The position numbers were made by a program, and so were the translations under genes. The notes under the pieces were generated by a model, which was given only the letters and a program-made list of their open reading frames with translations, did not search any database and was not told the DNA's origin. From Photobacterium sp. GB-56 (GTDB taxonomy: Bacteria > Pseudomonadota > Gammaproteobacteria > Enterobacterales > Vibrionaceae), in the NCBI RefSeq assembly GCF_003026105.1, contig NZ_PYNW01000012.1, positions 59,850 through 123,849 on the forward strand: a stretch of DNA of 64,000 nt, written 5' to 3'. Below, piece after piece: positions 1 to 7,968 of the stretch. The stretch's first letter is position 1. Each line of letters opens with the position of its first letter.

Positions 1-152
1 AAAGCAGGATAACCTAATGTCGCTCCTTTACCGTTTGGGTAAATAAATCCAATTGCACTCGCTTTTTTCCAAGAACCTTTCAAATCAGAAAGCACATAGG
101 CATTAGATTGTTCTGGCGCCAAAGTGCCATAAACAAATAATGTATTAAGCAC
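1..152 (-). CDS. Gamma-glutamylcyclotransferase-like protein, partial
   Basis: This is a partial gene: the first 50 codons are present and the rest lies beyond the left edge. The minus-strand frame begins with GTG at 152 and reads LNTLFVYGTLAPEQSN, then continues open to base 1. FVYGTL is the N-terminal signature of the GGCT/AIG2 (YtfP) fold, where it forms part of the substrate pocket. Family members cleave gamma-glutamyl amines or peptides in the cytoplasm. A GAGGA ribosome-binding site lies at 163-167, about 10 bases upstream of the GTG. An alternative GTG at 179 follows an in-frame stop directly. Family assignment rests on this N-terminal motif only. Confidence 0.6.
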   Translation of the reverse strand, partial: MLNTLFVYGTLAPEQSNAYVLSDLKGSWKKASAIGFIYPNGKGATLGYPA

Positions 153-362
153 GAAGAATGAGTCCTCACTATAAGTCACATCTTATTAACTAAACTATAA
201 ACCTAAGGACAAAACATATTTAAAGCCATAATGAAAAAGCACTAATTATTGTGATCTCGTTTAAAGTTTACATGCTAACTATCAGACTTTAGTGTAATAT
301 CCAGCCCCCGAACACACTAGATTTTAGGTGCTGTGCACCATAACGAACGATATCGAGGCGAT

Positions 363-2009
363 ATGCAATTACTCGAAGCCAAACTCCATAAAATTGACCG
401 TCATAATTACCGCAGCTATACGAGTATGCGCGGTGAATACCACTTCGTTGATTTCGACTTTTATATTGATACCGTTCAATCGGACCCGTTTGCGCCGGCT
501 TCTCGTGTACGTGCCCGTCGAGCATGGTCACTCACCGATCTAGAATGGTTACGTGAAAAATCTTCAGTCTATCAATGTGCAGCACGAGATTTTATTGCTC
601 GCTTTTTTGCAGATTTATCGCAACAAGATAATGCAGTACTTATTGATATGCCAGGACAGGTGATCCTTGACCGTACAGCGGTGGTATTTGATGACGAAGG
701 TATCGAATTACGTTTTCGTGTAAACCTTCCGGCTGACGGTCGTACCATCATTGCTAAGCGTACAATGAATCTATTAACTTTCCACCTACCAAAAATGATC
801 CGCCGTGCAACGATTGCACGCGAATTACCAATGGAAGAGTTAAAAGCCCACTGTGAAGCAGCAGAAGATCAAGTAGCACTTCGCGCACAGTTAAAAGAAC
901 ATAAACTCTTAGCTTTTGTTGCTGATGGAAGTATTCTTCCTCGCCTTGCGGGTAACAGTGATTTACCACTTCCGAACGCTGTACCTTTTACAAGCCCTGA
1001 TAACCTAGCAGTAGAGCTTGAAGCGCCACACAAAGGTAAAATCCGTGGTATGGGTATTCCTGAGGGCATTACTTTAATTGTTGGTGGTGGTTTTCATGGT
1101 AAATCAACGTTATTAAGTGCCATTGAGCGTTCTGTTTACGATCATATCCCTGGTGATGGTCGTGAGTACGTCGTAACCAATTATAATGCCGCTAAGATAC
1201 GCGCTGAAGATGGTCGTTGCGTTCATAATGTTGATCTATCGCCTTACATCAGCAACTTACCTATGGGTAAAGATACCACAGCCTTTACTAGCCAAAATGC
1301 ATCAGGTTCAACCTCACAAGCTTCTTGGTTACAAGAATCGATCGAAGCTGGCGCTGAAGCATTATTGATTGATGAAGATACTTCTGCATCAAACTTTATG
1401 ATCCGTGATGAGCGCATGCAGGCACTGATTTGTAAAGATGATGAGCCAATTACGCCACTTGTTGACCGTATCGCTTTACTTCGCGATCAGCATGATATCT
1501 CAGTAATGCTTGTTATGGGTGGCTCTGGTGACTATTTAGATGTGGCCGATACTGTTATTCAGATGCATAACTATGAAGCAGTAGATGTAACAGATAAAGC
1601 ACGTGAAGTTGTTGCTTCTCACCCTACCCGACGTAAAGCTGAAGGTACAGAAGTGATTGTTCGTCCTCGTACACGCCAAATAAACCGTAGCGCGCTGCAA
1701 GCGTTACTTGAAGAAGGAAAATTCCGTATTCAAGTAAAAGATAAAACATCGTTACGCTTTGGTCGTGAATACGTTGATTTGCAAGCGTTAGAACAAGTGG
1801 CTCATCCTAGTCAGTTACTTGCTATTGGTTACTTATGGTTCCAACTTGCACAACTTAAAGGTTGGGAAAAAGTCCCTGCGCGTGCATTTGCTAACATGCT
1901 GCATGATAACTGGGCTGATATGATGCCTAAATACGGCGAAATGTCGAAACCTCGTGTCATTGAGGTAATGGCTGTGCTGAACCGTATGCGCAAAGCTGAA
2001 TTTAAGTAA
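363..2009 (+). CDS. Predicted ATPase of the ABC class
   Basis: A 548-residue cytoplasmic protein of the ABC_ATPase family (Pfam PF09818 type), whose function is not established. The sequence shows a Walker A loop GGGFHGKST near the middle, followed by a downstream LLIDEDTSASNFM stretch that acts as a Walker B region, and an MVMGGSGDY segment. Length fits the family, which is about 550 residues. I start it at the ATG at 363 because GAGG sits 5-6 bases upstream and the protein then begins MQLLEAKLHKIDRHNY. A GTG at 333 would add ten residues but has no better ribosome-binding site. It stands alone and is followed by a hairpin at 2043-2075. The family is clear and the substrate is unknown. Confidence 0.85.
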   Translation: MQLLEAKLHKIDRHNYRSYTSMRGEYHFVDFDFYIDTVQSDPFAPASRVRARRAWSLTDLEWLREKSSVYQCAARDFIARFFADLSQQDNAVLIDMPGQVILDRTAVVFDDEGIELRFRVNLPADGRTIIAKRTMNLLTFHLPKMIRRATIARELPMEELKAHCEAAEDQVALRAQLKEHKLLAFVADGSILPRLAGNSDLPLPNAVPFTSPDNLAVELEAPHKGKIRGMGIPEGITLIVGGGFHGKSTLLSAIERSVYDHIPGDGREYVVTNYNAAKIRAEDGRCVHNVDLSPYISNLPMGKDTTAFTSQNASGSTSQASWLQESIEAGAEALLIDEDTSASNFMIRDERMQALICKDDEPITPLVDRIALLRDQHDISVMLVMGGSGDYLDVADTVIQMHNYEAVDVTDKAREVVASHPTRRKAEGTEVIVRPRTRQINRSALQALLEEGKFRIQVKDKTSLRFGREYVDLQALEQVAHPSQLLAIGYLWFQLAQLKGWEKVPARAFANMLHDNWADMMPKYGEMSKPRVIEVMAVLNRMRKAEFK

Positions 2010-2042
2010 TAAGTTTAAATCTCAATAGCAATAAATGATAAA

Positions 2043-2075
2043 AGCCCACATATCGTATTAAGCTATATGTGGGCT
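2043..2075 (+). terminator. Stem-loop after ABC-class ATPase gene
   Basis: A perfect 11-bp inverted repeat, AGCCCACATAT with ATATGTGGGCT, and an 11-base loop. The T-tract on the plus strand is weak (TAATATTAT), while the opposite strand reads TTTTAT after the stem. It is probably a factor-independent terminator for the upstream gene. Confidence 0.55.
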
Positions 2076-2251
2076 TAATATTATCTAGGCTTATTTTAAG
2101 ACCTGACATATTAATAAAGCCATCTTCTGATAATGGTTTGCTAAAATAGTAACCTTAAATCAAGTCAATTGATAAATAATACAAATGAAAAAGGCGTAAC
2201 TCAAAACCACTAACATATTACGTTAAGATAGCGAATTAACCTAAAATCAAC

Positions 2252-2257
2252 TATAAT
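2252..2257 (+). promoter_or_regulatory. Possible -10 box of the rhlE-like gene
   Basis: A perfect TATAAT about 90 bases before the helicase start. No convincing -35 hexamer lies 16-18 bases upstream, so this is only a candidate. It would place the two leader hairpins at 2282-2330 inside the transcript. Confidence 0.3.
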
Positions 2258-2281
2258 ATGCGACCATTTTAACGGCAAGAT

Positions 2282-2330
2282 GATTACATTCATAAGCAAC
2301 TGAGTTTATGAATGTAATCGGCTATAGCCG
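2282..2330 (+). promoter_or_regulatory. Double hairpin in the 5' leader of the DEAD-box helicase gene
   Basis: Two adjacent structures lie just upstream of the helicase ribosome-binding site. The first pairs 2282-2295 (GATTACATTCATAA) with 2306-2319, a perfect 14-bp stem with a 10-base loop. The second is the 12-bp palindrome CGGCTATAGCCG at 2319-2330. TTTAGGA then precedes the ATG at 2349. RNA helicase genes are often controlled through structured leaders, so autoregulation is plausible but is my inference. Confidence 0.5.
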
Positions 2331-2348
2331 ACAGTTTAGGAACAAAGC

Positions 2349-3647
2349 ATGTCATTCTTATCACAAGGTTTTTCTCAAGATTTAGTTAAAGCATTAACTG
2401 AAATCGGTTATGAAAAACTCACACCAGTGCAACAAAAAGCTATCCCTCAAGCACGTCGCGGTGCTGATATTCTTGCACTAGCACAAACAGGTACAGGCAA
2501 AACTGCCGCTTTTTCACTGCCAATTATTCAAAAATTAATTGAAAAACCAAAATCAAAAAGCCGCTTCAATGTTCGTGCTCTAATTTTGGCACCGACTCGT
2601 GAACTGGCAGAGCAAATTGCAAATAACATCAGCGACTACACTAAATACACTAGCATCACTTGTACTGCTGTTTTTGGCGGTAAAAAAATGTCGTCACAAG
2701 AAAAACGCCTAGAACAAGGTGTTGATATTCTTGTTGCTACACCTGGCCGTCTGATCGAGCATATGGAACTAAACAATGTTTCACTAGCAAACCTTGAATT
2801 CCTTGTTTTCGATGAAGCAGACCGTATGTTAGATATGGGCTTCATCGGTGCGATCCGTGTGATCCTTGATGATATCCGAACCAAGCCTCAAACCATGTTG
2901 TTCTCAGCAACGTCTTCAGCACAAATGAATGCTCTGGCTGCTGATATTCTTCATAAACCACAACGTATTACGGTAACCCCTGAGAATAGTACAGCTGATA
3001 CCGTCTCTCACGTGGTTTACCCTGTTGATGAAGATCGCAAGCGTGAAATGCTGTCTGAATTAATTGGCAAAAAGAACTGGAAACAAGTACTCGTTTTCGT
3101 CAATTACAAAGAAACAGCGAATCAACTGGTTAAAGAGCTTAAACTAGACGGTATTAAAGCAGTACTTTGTCACGGTGATAAAGCACAGAGCGCGCGTCGT
3201 CGTGCATTGGAAGAGTTTAAAGAAGGCAAAGCACGTGTAATGGTTGCAACAGAAGTTGCTGCCCGTGGTCTTGATATTCAAAACCTGCCGTATGTTGTTA
3301 ACTACGACATGCCTTTCCTTGCAGAAGATTATGTTCACCGTATTGGTCGTACAGGCCGTGCAGGACAAAAAGGTAATGCCATTTCTTTTGTTAGCCGTGA
3401 AGAAGAGCTAACACTAGTGCAAATTGAGCGCTTGATCGGTCAACGTATCCACCGTGTTCAATTAATTGGCTATGAACCAAAAAGCCGCGATGCCTTACTA
3501 GAGCGTATGCACTCAAAGCCTGCTTTCAGTCAACGTGAAGGGAGAAAGAATAACCCGACACAAGATCAATCTGCTGCTGAGCGTCGTGCACGTTTACGCC
3601 GCGCTATCAATAGCAAAGCTACGAAGATCACGACACTTAAAAAATAA
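2349..3647 (+). CDS. rhlE: DEAD-box ATP-dependent RNA helicase, RhlE type
   Basis: A 432-residue ATP-dependent RNA helicase that unwinds short duplexes during ribosome assembly and RNA turnover. All core motifs are visible: Q motif PVQQKAIP, motif I AQTGTGKT (residues about 45-52), Ia PTREL, Ib TPGR, II DEAD, III SAT, and VI HRIGRTGR. The C-terminus after the second RecA domain is short and basic (RRARLRRAIN), as in the RhlE/SrmB group and unlike the long tail of DeaD. The start at 2349 is preceded by TAGGA. It is monocistronic, with a structured leader upstream and a strong bidirectional terminator after it. The exact paralogue name within RhlE-like proteins is uncertain. Confidence 0.85.
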   Translation: MSFLSQGFSQDLVKALTEIGYEKLTPVQQKAIPQARRGADILALAQTGTGKTAAFSLPIIQKLIEKPKSKSRFNVRALILAPTRELAEQIANNISDYTKYTSITCTAVFGGKKMSSQEKRLEQGVDILVATPGRLIEHMELNNVSLANLEFLVFDEADRMLDMGFIGAIRVILDDIRTKPQTMLFSATSSAQMNALAADILHKPQRITVTPENSTADTVSHVVYPVDEDRKREMLSELIGKKNWKQVLVFVNYKETANQLVKELKLDGIKAVLCHGDKAQSARRRALEEFKEGKARVMVATEVAARGLDIQNLPYVVNYDMPFLAEDYVHRIGRTGRAGQKGNAISFVSREEELTLVQIERLIGQRIHRVQLIGYEPKSRDALLERMHSKPAFSQREGRKNNPTQDQSAAERRARLRRAINSKATKITTLKK

Positions 3648-3682
3648 GTTTTTTGTTAGTGTTTGATTCAAAATAGAACGAT

Positions 3683-3718
3683 AAAAAGCCGAGCATATCA
3701 TTATGCTCGGCTTTTTTT
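3683..3718. terminator. Bidirectional intrinsic terminator
   Basis: A 15-bp stem (AAAAAGCCGAGCATA with its complement) and a TCAT loop, followed by a run of seven T on the plus strand and flanked by A residues on the other side. It separates the convergent helicase and HAD phosphatase genes and should serve both. Confidence 0.9.
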
Positions 3719-3720
3719 AT

Positions 3721-4743
3721 TTATGGCAAGACACGCTGTTGTGATTGCGTTGGATAGATTTGACACCAATCATTCTTCATGTCAACGACTTGCCATTTAT
3801 TTTGTTTCGCCGCTTCCATCAGTGCTGGTGTAAACTTACCCTCAAACGAGTTTGCGCCATACTTCCACTCACGCTTTGCATCAGTGTGGTGGATCAGCAT
3901 ACCAAGACTTATACCTTTTTGAGAGGTCGTCCATTTCAACATTGCTTCGTCACCAGTTGAATTACCAATAGCTAAAATTGGACGTTTTCCGATAATCGTT
4001 TCAATGTTGATCGCTTTCTGTGGGCCATCATTAATGTAAATCAGCTTGCTGTTTTTCTCTAATTGACCATCTTTATAAGTATAACCAAAAGCGGTACCAA
4101 TCACATTTTGTGCTGGAATATGGTATATCGCTTCGCTCCATGGTTTAACGAAAGAGCTACCTCCGCCCGTTACAATGAAGACATCAAATTGATTAGCTTG
4201 TAAGTAATCAATCAGTTCAATCATTGGTTGAAACACCAACGATGTATAAGGGCGTTTAAAACGTGGCGATTGATTATTTTTAAGCCAGTTAATTACATCT
4301 TTGCTATATTCCGCTGGTGTCATCTCTGATTGCGAAGTTTCTAAAATAGGCAACAATGCAGCCCAGCCTTTTTTAAAGATCGCATCAGTATTGTTATTTA
4401 AAACCCAGCTATAAGGTGTGGTAGTTTTCCACTCTGGGTGATTAGCACTCTTCTTTTTTATTTGATCAAAGGCAAATAAGAACTGAGTATAGATTGGCTT
4501 TTCTGACCATAATGTACCGTCATTATCAATCACAGCAATACGATCAATAGGTTTTACATAATCCTTACTTCCTTCTGTTGTTACTTTTTCAACAAAACTC
4601 AAAAGTGCACTTCTTGGTTGGCTATTTGCCCATAACGGTAACGAGGCCGTATTCTGCTGACATTCAACACTGAAAGCCGGTAAGGTAAAAAGTGATAACA
4701 CTACACCCACAAGCCCTATTACTATTGCTTTATTCTTATTCAC
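3721..4743 (-). CDS. Secreted HAD-family phosphatase
   Basis: A 340-residue HAD-superfamily hydrolase with an N-terminal signal peptide (hydrophobic AIVIGLVGVVLSLF followed by PAFS), so it probably acts in the periplasm. The nucleophile motif is VIDNDGTLW (DxDGT), followed by a Ser/Thr-loop VTGGGSSF and the C-terminal acidic motif GNSTGDEAML. This is the arrangement of phosphoserine-phosphatase-like (class I) HADs. Known relatives are annotated as haloacid dehalogenase-like hydrolases of unknown substrate. It is a single gene convergent with the helicase. The next gene on the same strand is the ketoacyl synthase, about 75 bases upstream. The fold is certain and the substrate unknown. Confidence 0.8.
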   Translation of the reverse strand: MNKNKAIVIGLVGVVLSLFTLPAFSVECQQNTASLPLWANSQPRSALLSFVEKVTTEGSKDYVKPIDRIAVIDNDGTLWSEKPIYTQFLFAFDQIKKKSANHPEWKTTTPYSWVLNNNTDAIFKKGWAALLPILETSQSEMTPAEYSKDVINWLKNNQSPRFKRPYTSLVFQPMIELIDYLQANQFDVFIVTGGGSSFVKPWSEAIYHIPAQNVIGTAFGYTYKDGQLEKNSKLIYINDGPQKAINIETIIGKRPILAIGNSTGDEAMLKWTTSQKGISLGMLIHHTDAKREWKYGANSFEGKFTPALMEAAKQNKWQVVDMKNDWCQIYPTQSQQRVLP

Positions 4744-4818
4744 ACTGATGTTCCATATATTAAAAAGGGTAAGTCAAATAATAACTTACCCTTTCAGAAA
4801 TGCGAGAAAATATACTTA

Positions 4819-6669
4819 TTAGATATAATCTAAGTATGGATTTCCCGTGCTCAAATCAATTGCTTGCTCAAATTCAGATAAACGTAGACTATCTTGTGTC
4901 ATGGTGATTGAATTCTCATCCATCACCGCTTCCCCAAAGTGGTAACGAATGGTTTCTTGCCCATAGCAAGCGGCTTTATCATTACTACAAGATACATCGG
5001 AAATAGCTTGGTTAGACTGATAATAGCGAGCCATCACATTCTGGCCATGTTTTGCCGTTAACATGGTCAGTGTTTGCTTAGGTGATAAAACAAGACCTGA
5101 AGCATTATTACCACCAAACCCTTTAGCATTTAATATTACCGCTTTATAATCTTGCCCCATCTCTCCAGCAAATTGATGATCCATTAATATATTCAAGTTT
5201 GAGTGATGAACATCATCTGCAATATGGTCAATGGTTTTAATTCCCGGGATCCAGCCGTGTTGCCATACACCAAGTGATGCGACTAACTGATCCCCAGCCG
5301 CCGCACTCATTGAATGCCCAACATAAGATTTGATTGCGGTTACTGTCCAATTATCAATATTAAACGTTTTAGCCACTTCATTGAGAATATGACTTTCTGT
5401 TACACGGTTTTGAGGCGTCCCTGTACCATGCGCTTGAACAAATGTTTGCTTAACGCCTTCTTCGCCTAAAATCGCTTTGGCTAGTGCTGCAGCTTTTGCA
5501 ACCGTGACATAGTTACCTACACCGGGTGCCGAAATCGACTTTTTATTAGCATCAGCATTAACGAAGACATCAGCCACTGACCCGTAAATGTTTGCACCAA
5601 GTTTTAATGCTAATTCATCATCCATTAACACAACAAATTGTGCTGATTCAGCCATCGTGAAGCCAGCATTGGCAGAAAATGGACGACATGCACGGCGGTT
5701 ATCTACCTCATCACTGCTATCAAGCGCTTTTAATTGGGCATCTTCTGCCAGTGCGCCCATAACACGGAACCCTTCCATAATTTCAGGTATCACCGGTGCT
5801 TCAGCATTACCGACAATCACTACTTTTGATTTACCATGCTGAATGTCATACATACCTTGGCGTAGGTTATACAAAAACGTCGCGCAAGCCCCCATGTTTG
5901 TACCAGTTGTCCCAATACTATTAATCACGTAACCATTGATAAAATCAGCTGGCATTTCAGCCAATGACAACGCCATCATTTTAGAGCTAACACGCCCACC
6001 TGTGAGAGAAGCTGCAAGCATACCACCCAATGAATTCTCATCAATTTGCGCTAAACCACTACCCGCATAAACTGACACTTCATCGGGTTTAATATGTTTA
6101 AGAATCTCATCCCACTCAACGCCTAATGAATTTAATGCATCAGATGCTCCATAGATGGTTAAGCTAAGTCCACGAGGATGAAAACGTGAGTTGTATAATG
6201 AAGCTGGATTGAAACCCGCGGGAATATTTCCGCCACTGGTAACAGGGAAAGCAACACGATCTTCAATCAATGCATCAAGGTTACCATTAACCGTGATATG
6301 TACTTTGCTCCCATCCTCTACGACTTCCCAATTATCAGGGATTTTGGTCGGCAACTTCGACTTACGTAAAGTAAAACAGATCTTATCGTTGTCTGTATTT
6401 AAATTAGCTTTGTATTGATACAGTAAATTATCAGGATCAAAAGAATCGATACGACGAACAAATGTACCTGCCTTAATCGCATCAATAACTTCAGCAGTCA
6501 CTTTATTATCAGCTTCCAATCCCATTCGAGAAGCAAGATCTTGCCATGTTGATTCCATCACATCAGCTGAAAGAACATCAGCAACCATCAATTTATAGCT
6601 ATGAAAGCCTGAACTACGACCAGCAGCATTGATGCCACCTAAACCTACAATTAACGGTAACTTTGCCAT
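4819..6669 (-). CDS. Beta-ketoacyl-ACP synthase, FabY-like
   Basis: A 616-residue condensing enzyme. The thiolase-fold catalytic triad is visible: Cys262 in NMGACATF, His414 in QAHGTGTP and His452 in SYVGHSMSAAAGDQ. These residues catalyse decarboxylative condensation of malonyl-ACP with an acyl primer. At over 600 residues it is much longer than FabB or FabF (about 410) and carries about 150 extra N-terminal residues. It resembles the FabY class described in Pseudomonas aeruginosa, which starts fatty acid synthesis from acetyl-CoA. I do not assign fabY firmly. It is divergent from a GlxA-type AraC regulator, which suggests dedicated control. A 14-bp palindrome lies 28 bases upstream of its start. 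Confidence 0.75.
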   Translation of the reverse strand: MAKLPLIVGLGGINAAGRSSGFHSYKLMVADVLSADVMESTWQDLASRMGLEADNKVTAEVIDAIKAGTFVRRIDSFDPDNLLYQYKANLNTDNDKICFTLRKSKLPTKIPDNWEVVEDGSKVHITVNGNLDALIEDRVAFPVTSGGNIPAGFNPASLYNSRFHPRGLSLTIYGASDALNSLGVEWDEILKHIKPDEVSVYAGSGLAQIDENSLGGMLAASLTGGRVSSKMMALSLAEMPADFINGYVINSIGTTGTNMGACATFLYNLRQGMYDIQHGKSKVVIVGNAEAPVIPEIMEGFRVMGALAEDAQLKALDSSDEVDNRRACRPFSANAGFTMAESAQFVVLMDDELALKLGANIYGSVADVFVNADANKKSISAPGVGNYVTVAKAAALAKAILGEEGVKQTFVQAHGTGTPQNRVTESHILNEVAKTFNIDNWTVTAIKSYVGHSMSAAAGDQLVASLGVWQHGWIPGIKTIDHIADDVHHSNLNILMDHQFAGEMGQDYKAVILNAKGFGGNNASGLVLSPKQTLTMLTAKHGQNVMARYYQSNQAISDVSCSNDKAACYGQETIRYHFGEAVMDENSITMTQDSLRLSEFEQAIDLSTGNPYLDYI

Positions 6670-6696
6670 TTAAAATCCCTGACTTTTATTTAAACA

Positions 6697-6710
6697 CTGT
6701 TTTAAAACAG
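6697..6710. promoter_or_regulatory. 14-bp perfect palindrome upstream of the ketoacyl synthase gene
   Basis: CTGTTTTAAAACAG is a perfect dyad 28 bases upstream of the ketoacyl synthase start codon, in the 156-bp divergent region shared with the AraC-type regulator. It looks like a dimer-binding operator, but no binding protein can be named from sequence alone. Confidence 0.4.
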
Positions 6711-6741
6711 GATAACAGTATTAGATTGTTTATCACCTAAT

Positions 6742-6772
6742 ATATGTGCCAAAATTACTGCCATATGTGCCA
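6742..6772. promoter_or_regulatory. Tandem direct repeats spaced 21 bp, probable AraC-type operator
   Basis: ATATGTGCCA occurs at 6742-6751 and again at 6763-6772. The start-to-start distance of 21 bp equals two helical turns. Direct repeats with this period are the usual site geometry for AraC/XylS-family activators. The adjacent gene encodes such a regulator, so this is its likely binding site, controlling the ketoacyl synthase, itself, or both. Confidence 0.55.
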
Positions 6773-6825
6773 CGCATTAAAATAATAAGCAACATAACTA
6801 ATATACTGATCACACAAGGGAAAGT

Positions 6826-7803
6826 ATGAAAATTGGATTTGTGCTCTATCACCGTGCTTTGATCACAGGAATATCACTAAGCGCTGAAATGCTCACCAGT
6901 GCTGCTAGCCTTCGTGACCGAAAAAGCCAAAAAGAGAGCCCATTTGAAATAAAAGTGATAGCGCCTAGCCTAATACCACCCAAATTAACTGCAGGTATTC
7001 GTATTCAACCCGATTGTACCTTTGCAAATGACGAGTCATTTGATGTCATTATATTGCCGCCTATGTGGGGGAACCCATTAGCTTCACTCTCCAAACATCC
7101 TGAAATTCCATATTGGCTTATTAAGCAATACCAGAATGGAGCCAAAATTATTGCGACAGGAACTGGCGCTATCTGGCTTGCTGAAACGGGTTTATTAGAC
7201 CACCAAGCAGCCACAACTCACTGGTATTTTCACGATAAATTCTCTCAATTATATCCAAAGGTAAAACTCAATAGGCAGGCATCAATCACCTCGGCCAATG
7301 GACTTTATTGCACCGAAAGTATTAACTCACAAACAGAAATGGTGCTGTACTTTATAACAAATAATTTTGGTCAGAAAATTGCTAAAACGATAGAGACACA
7401 TTACGGGCATGAGATCAGTAAATCTGATCATCAACCGTTTTATGAAATTGGAGGGCAGGTACAATTTGATGAATCAATTGCTTTAGCGCAAGACTGGATC
7501 AGACTCAATATGAGCAAGTCGATCACCGCAAAAAATATGGCAGAACATTGCCAATTACCTTTACGCACTTTTAATCGTAAATTCAAAGATCAGGTAGGAC
7601 TTGCTCCTCACCAATATCTTCAAAAGATCCGAATGGTTACCGCGAAAGAACTTCTGCGCGATTTTGGAATGACAATCAATGATGTTTCAGAACAAGTGGG
7701 TTATAAAGATTCCTATTATTTCTCAACCATCTTTAAAAAAGAATTCGATGTTACTCCGAATCAATACCGAAAAATGGTAAGAGCTAAAGCTTATAACGCT
7801 TAG
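6826..7803 (+). CDS. GlxA-type AraC-family transcriptional regulator
   Basis: A 325-residue regulator with two parts. Residues about 1-190 resemble the DJ-1/PfpI-like amidotransferase fold (FDVIILPPMWGNP, ATGTGAIWLAETG). Residues about 220-320 form the AraC double helix-turn-helix (MAEHCQLPLRTFNRKFK, then VSEQVGYKDSYYFSTIFKK and TPNQYRK). In GlxA-type proteins the first domain is a sensor and usually has lost enzymatic activity. It is transcribed divergently from the FabY-like synthase across 156 bp containing direct repeats with 21-bp spacing, so control of that gene is likely. The ATG at 6826 is preceded by AAGGGAAAG. The effector is unknown. Confidence 0.85.
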   Translation: MKIGFVLYHRALITGISLSAEMLTSAASLRDRKSQKESPFEIKVIAPSLIPPKLTAGIRIQPDCTFANDESFDVIILPPMWGNPLASLSKHPEIPYWLIKQYQNGAKIIATGTGAIWLAETGLLDHQAATTHWYFHDKFSQLYPKVKLNRQASITSANGLYCTESINSQTEMVLYFITNNFGQKIAKTIETHYGHEISKSDHQPFYEIGGQVQFDESIALAQDWIRLNMSKSITAKNMAEHCQLPLRTFNRKFKDQVGLAPHQYLQKIRMVTAKELLRDFGMTINDVSEQVGYKDSYYFSTIFKKEFDVTPNQYRKMVRAKAYNA

Positions 7804-7913
7804 GTAATTTTAAAACTAAAGACTGAAAGTTCTTAATATATATAAATGTATACCACATCAAGATAATATTAACTGCAAGGCAATATATCTCATCCAAACA
7901 TTGATAAACACAA

Positions 7914-7942
7914 AAAAGCCGAGTTAAATAACTCGGCTTTTA
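7914..7942. terminator. Bidirectional intrinsic terminator
   Basis: A 12-bp stem, AAAAGCCGAGTT with AACTCGGCTTTT, and a four-base loop. A-rich sequence precedes it and T-rich sequence follows. It lies between the convergent AraC regulator and deaD and probably ends both transcripts. Confidence 0.85.
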
Positions 7943-7968
7943 TTTAGCAATCTAATTTAATGAATAAA

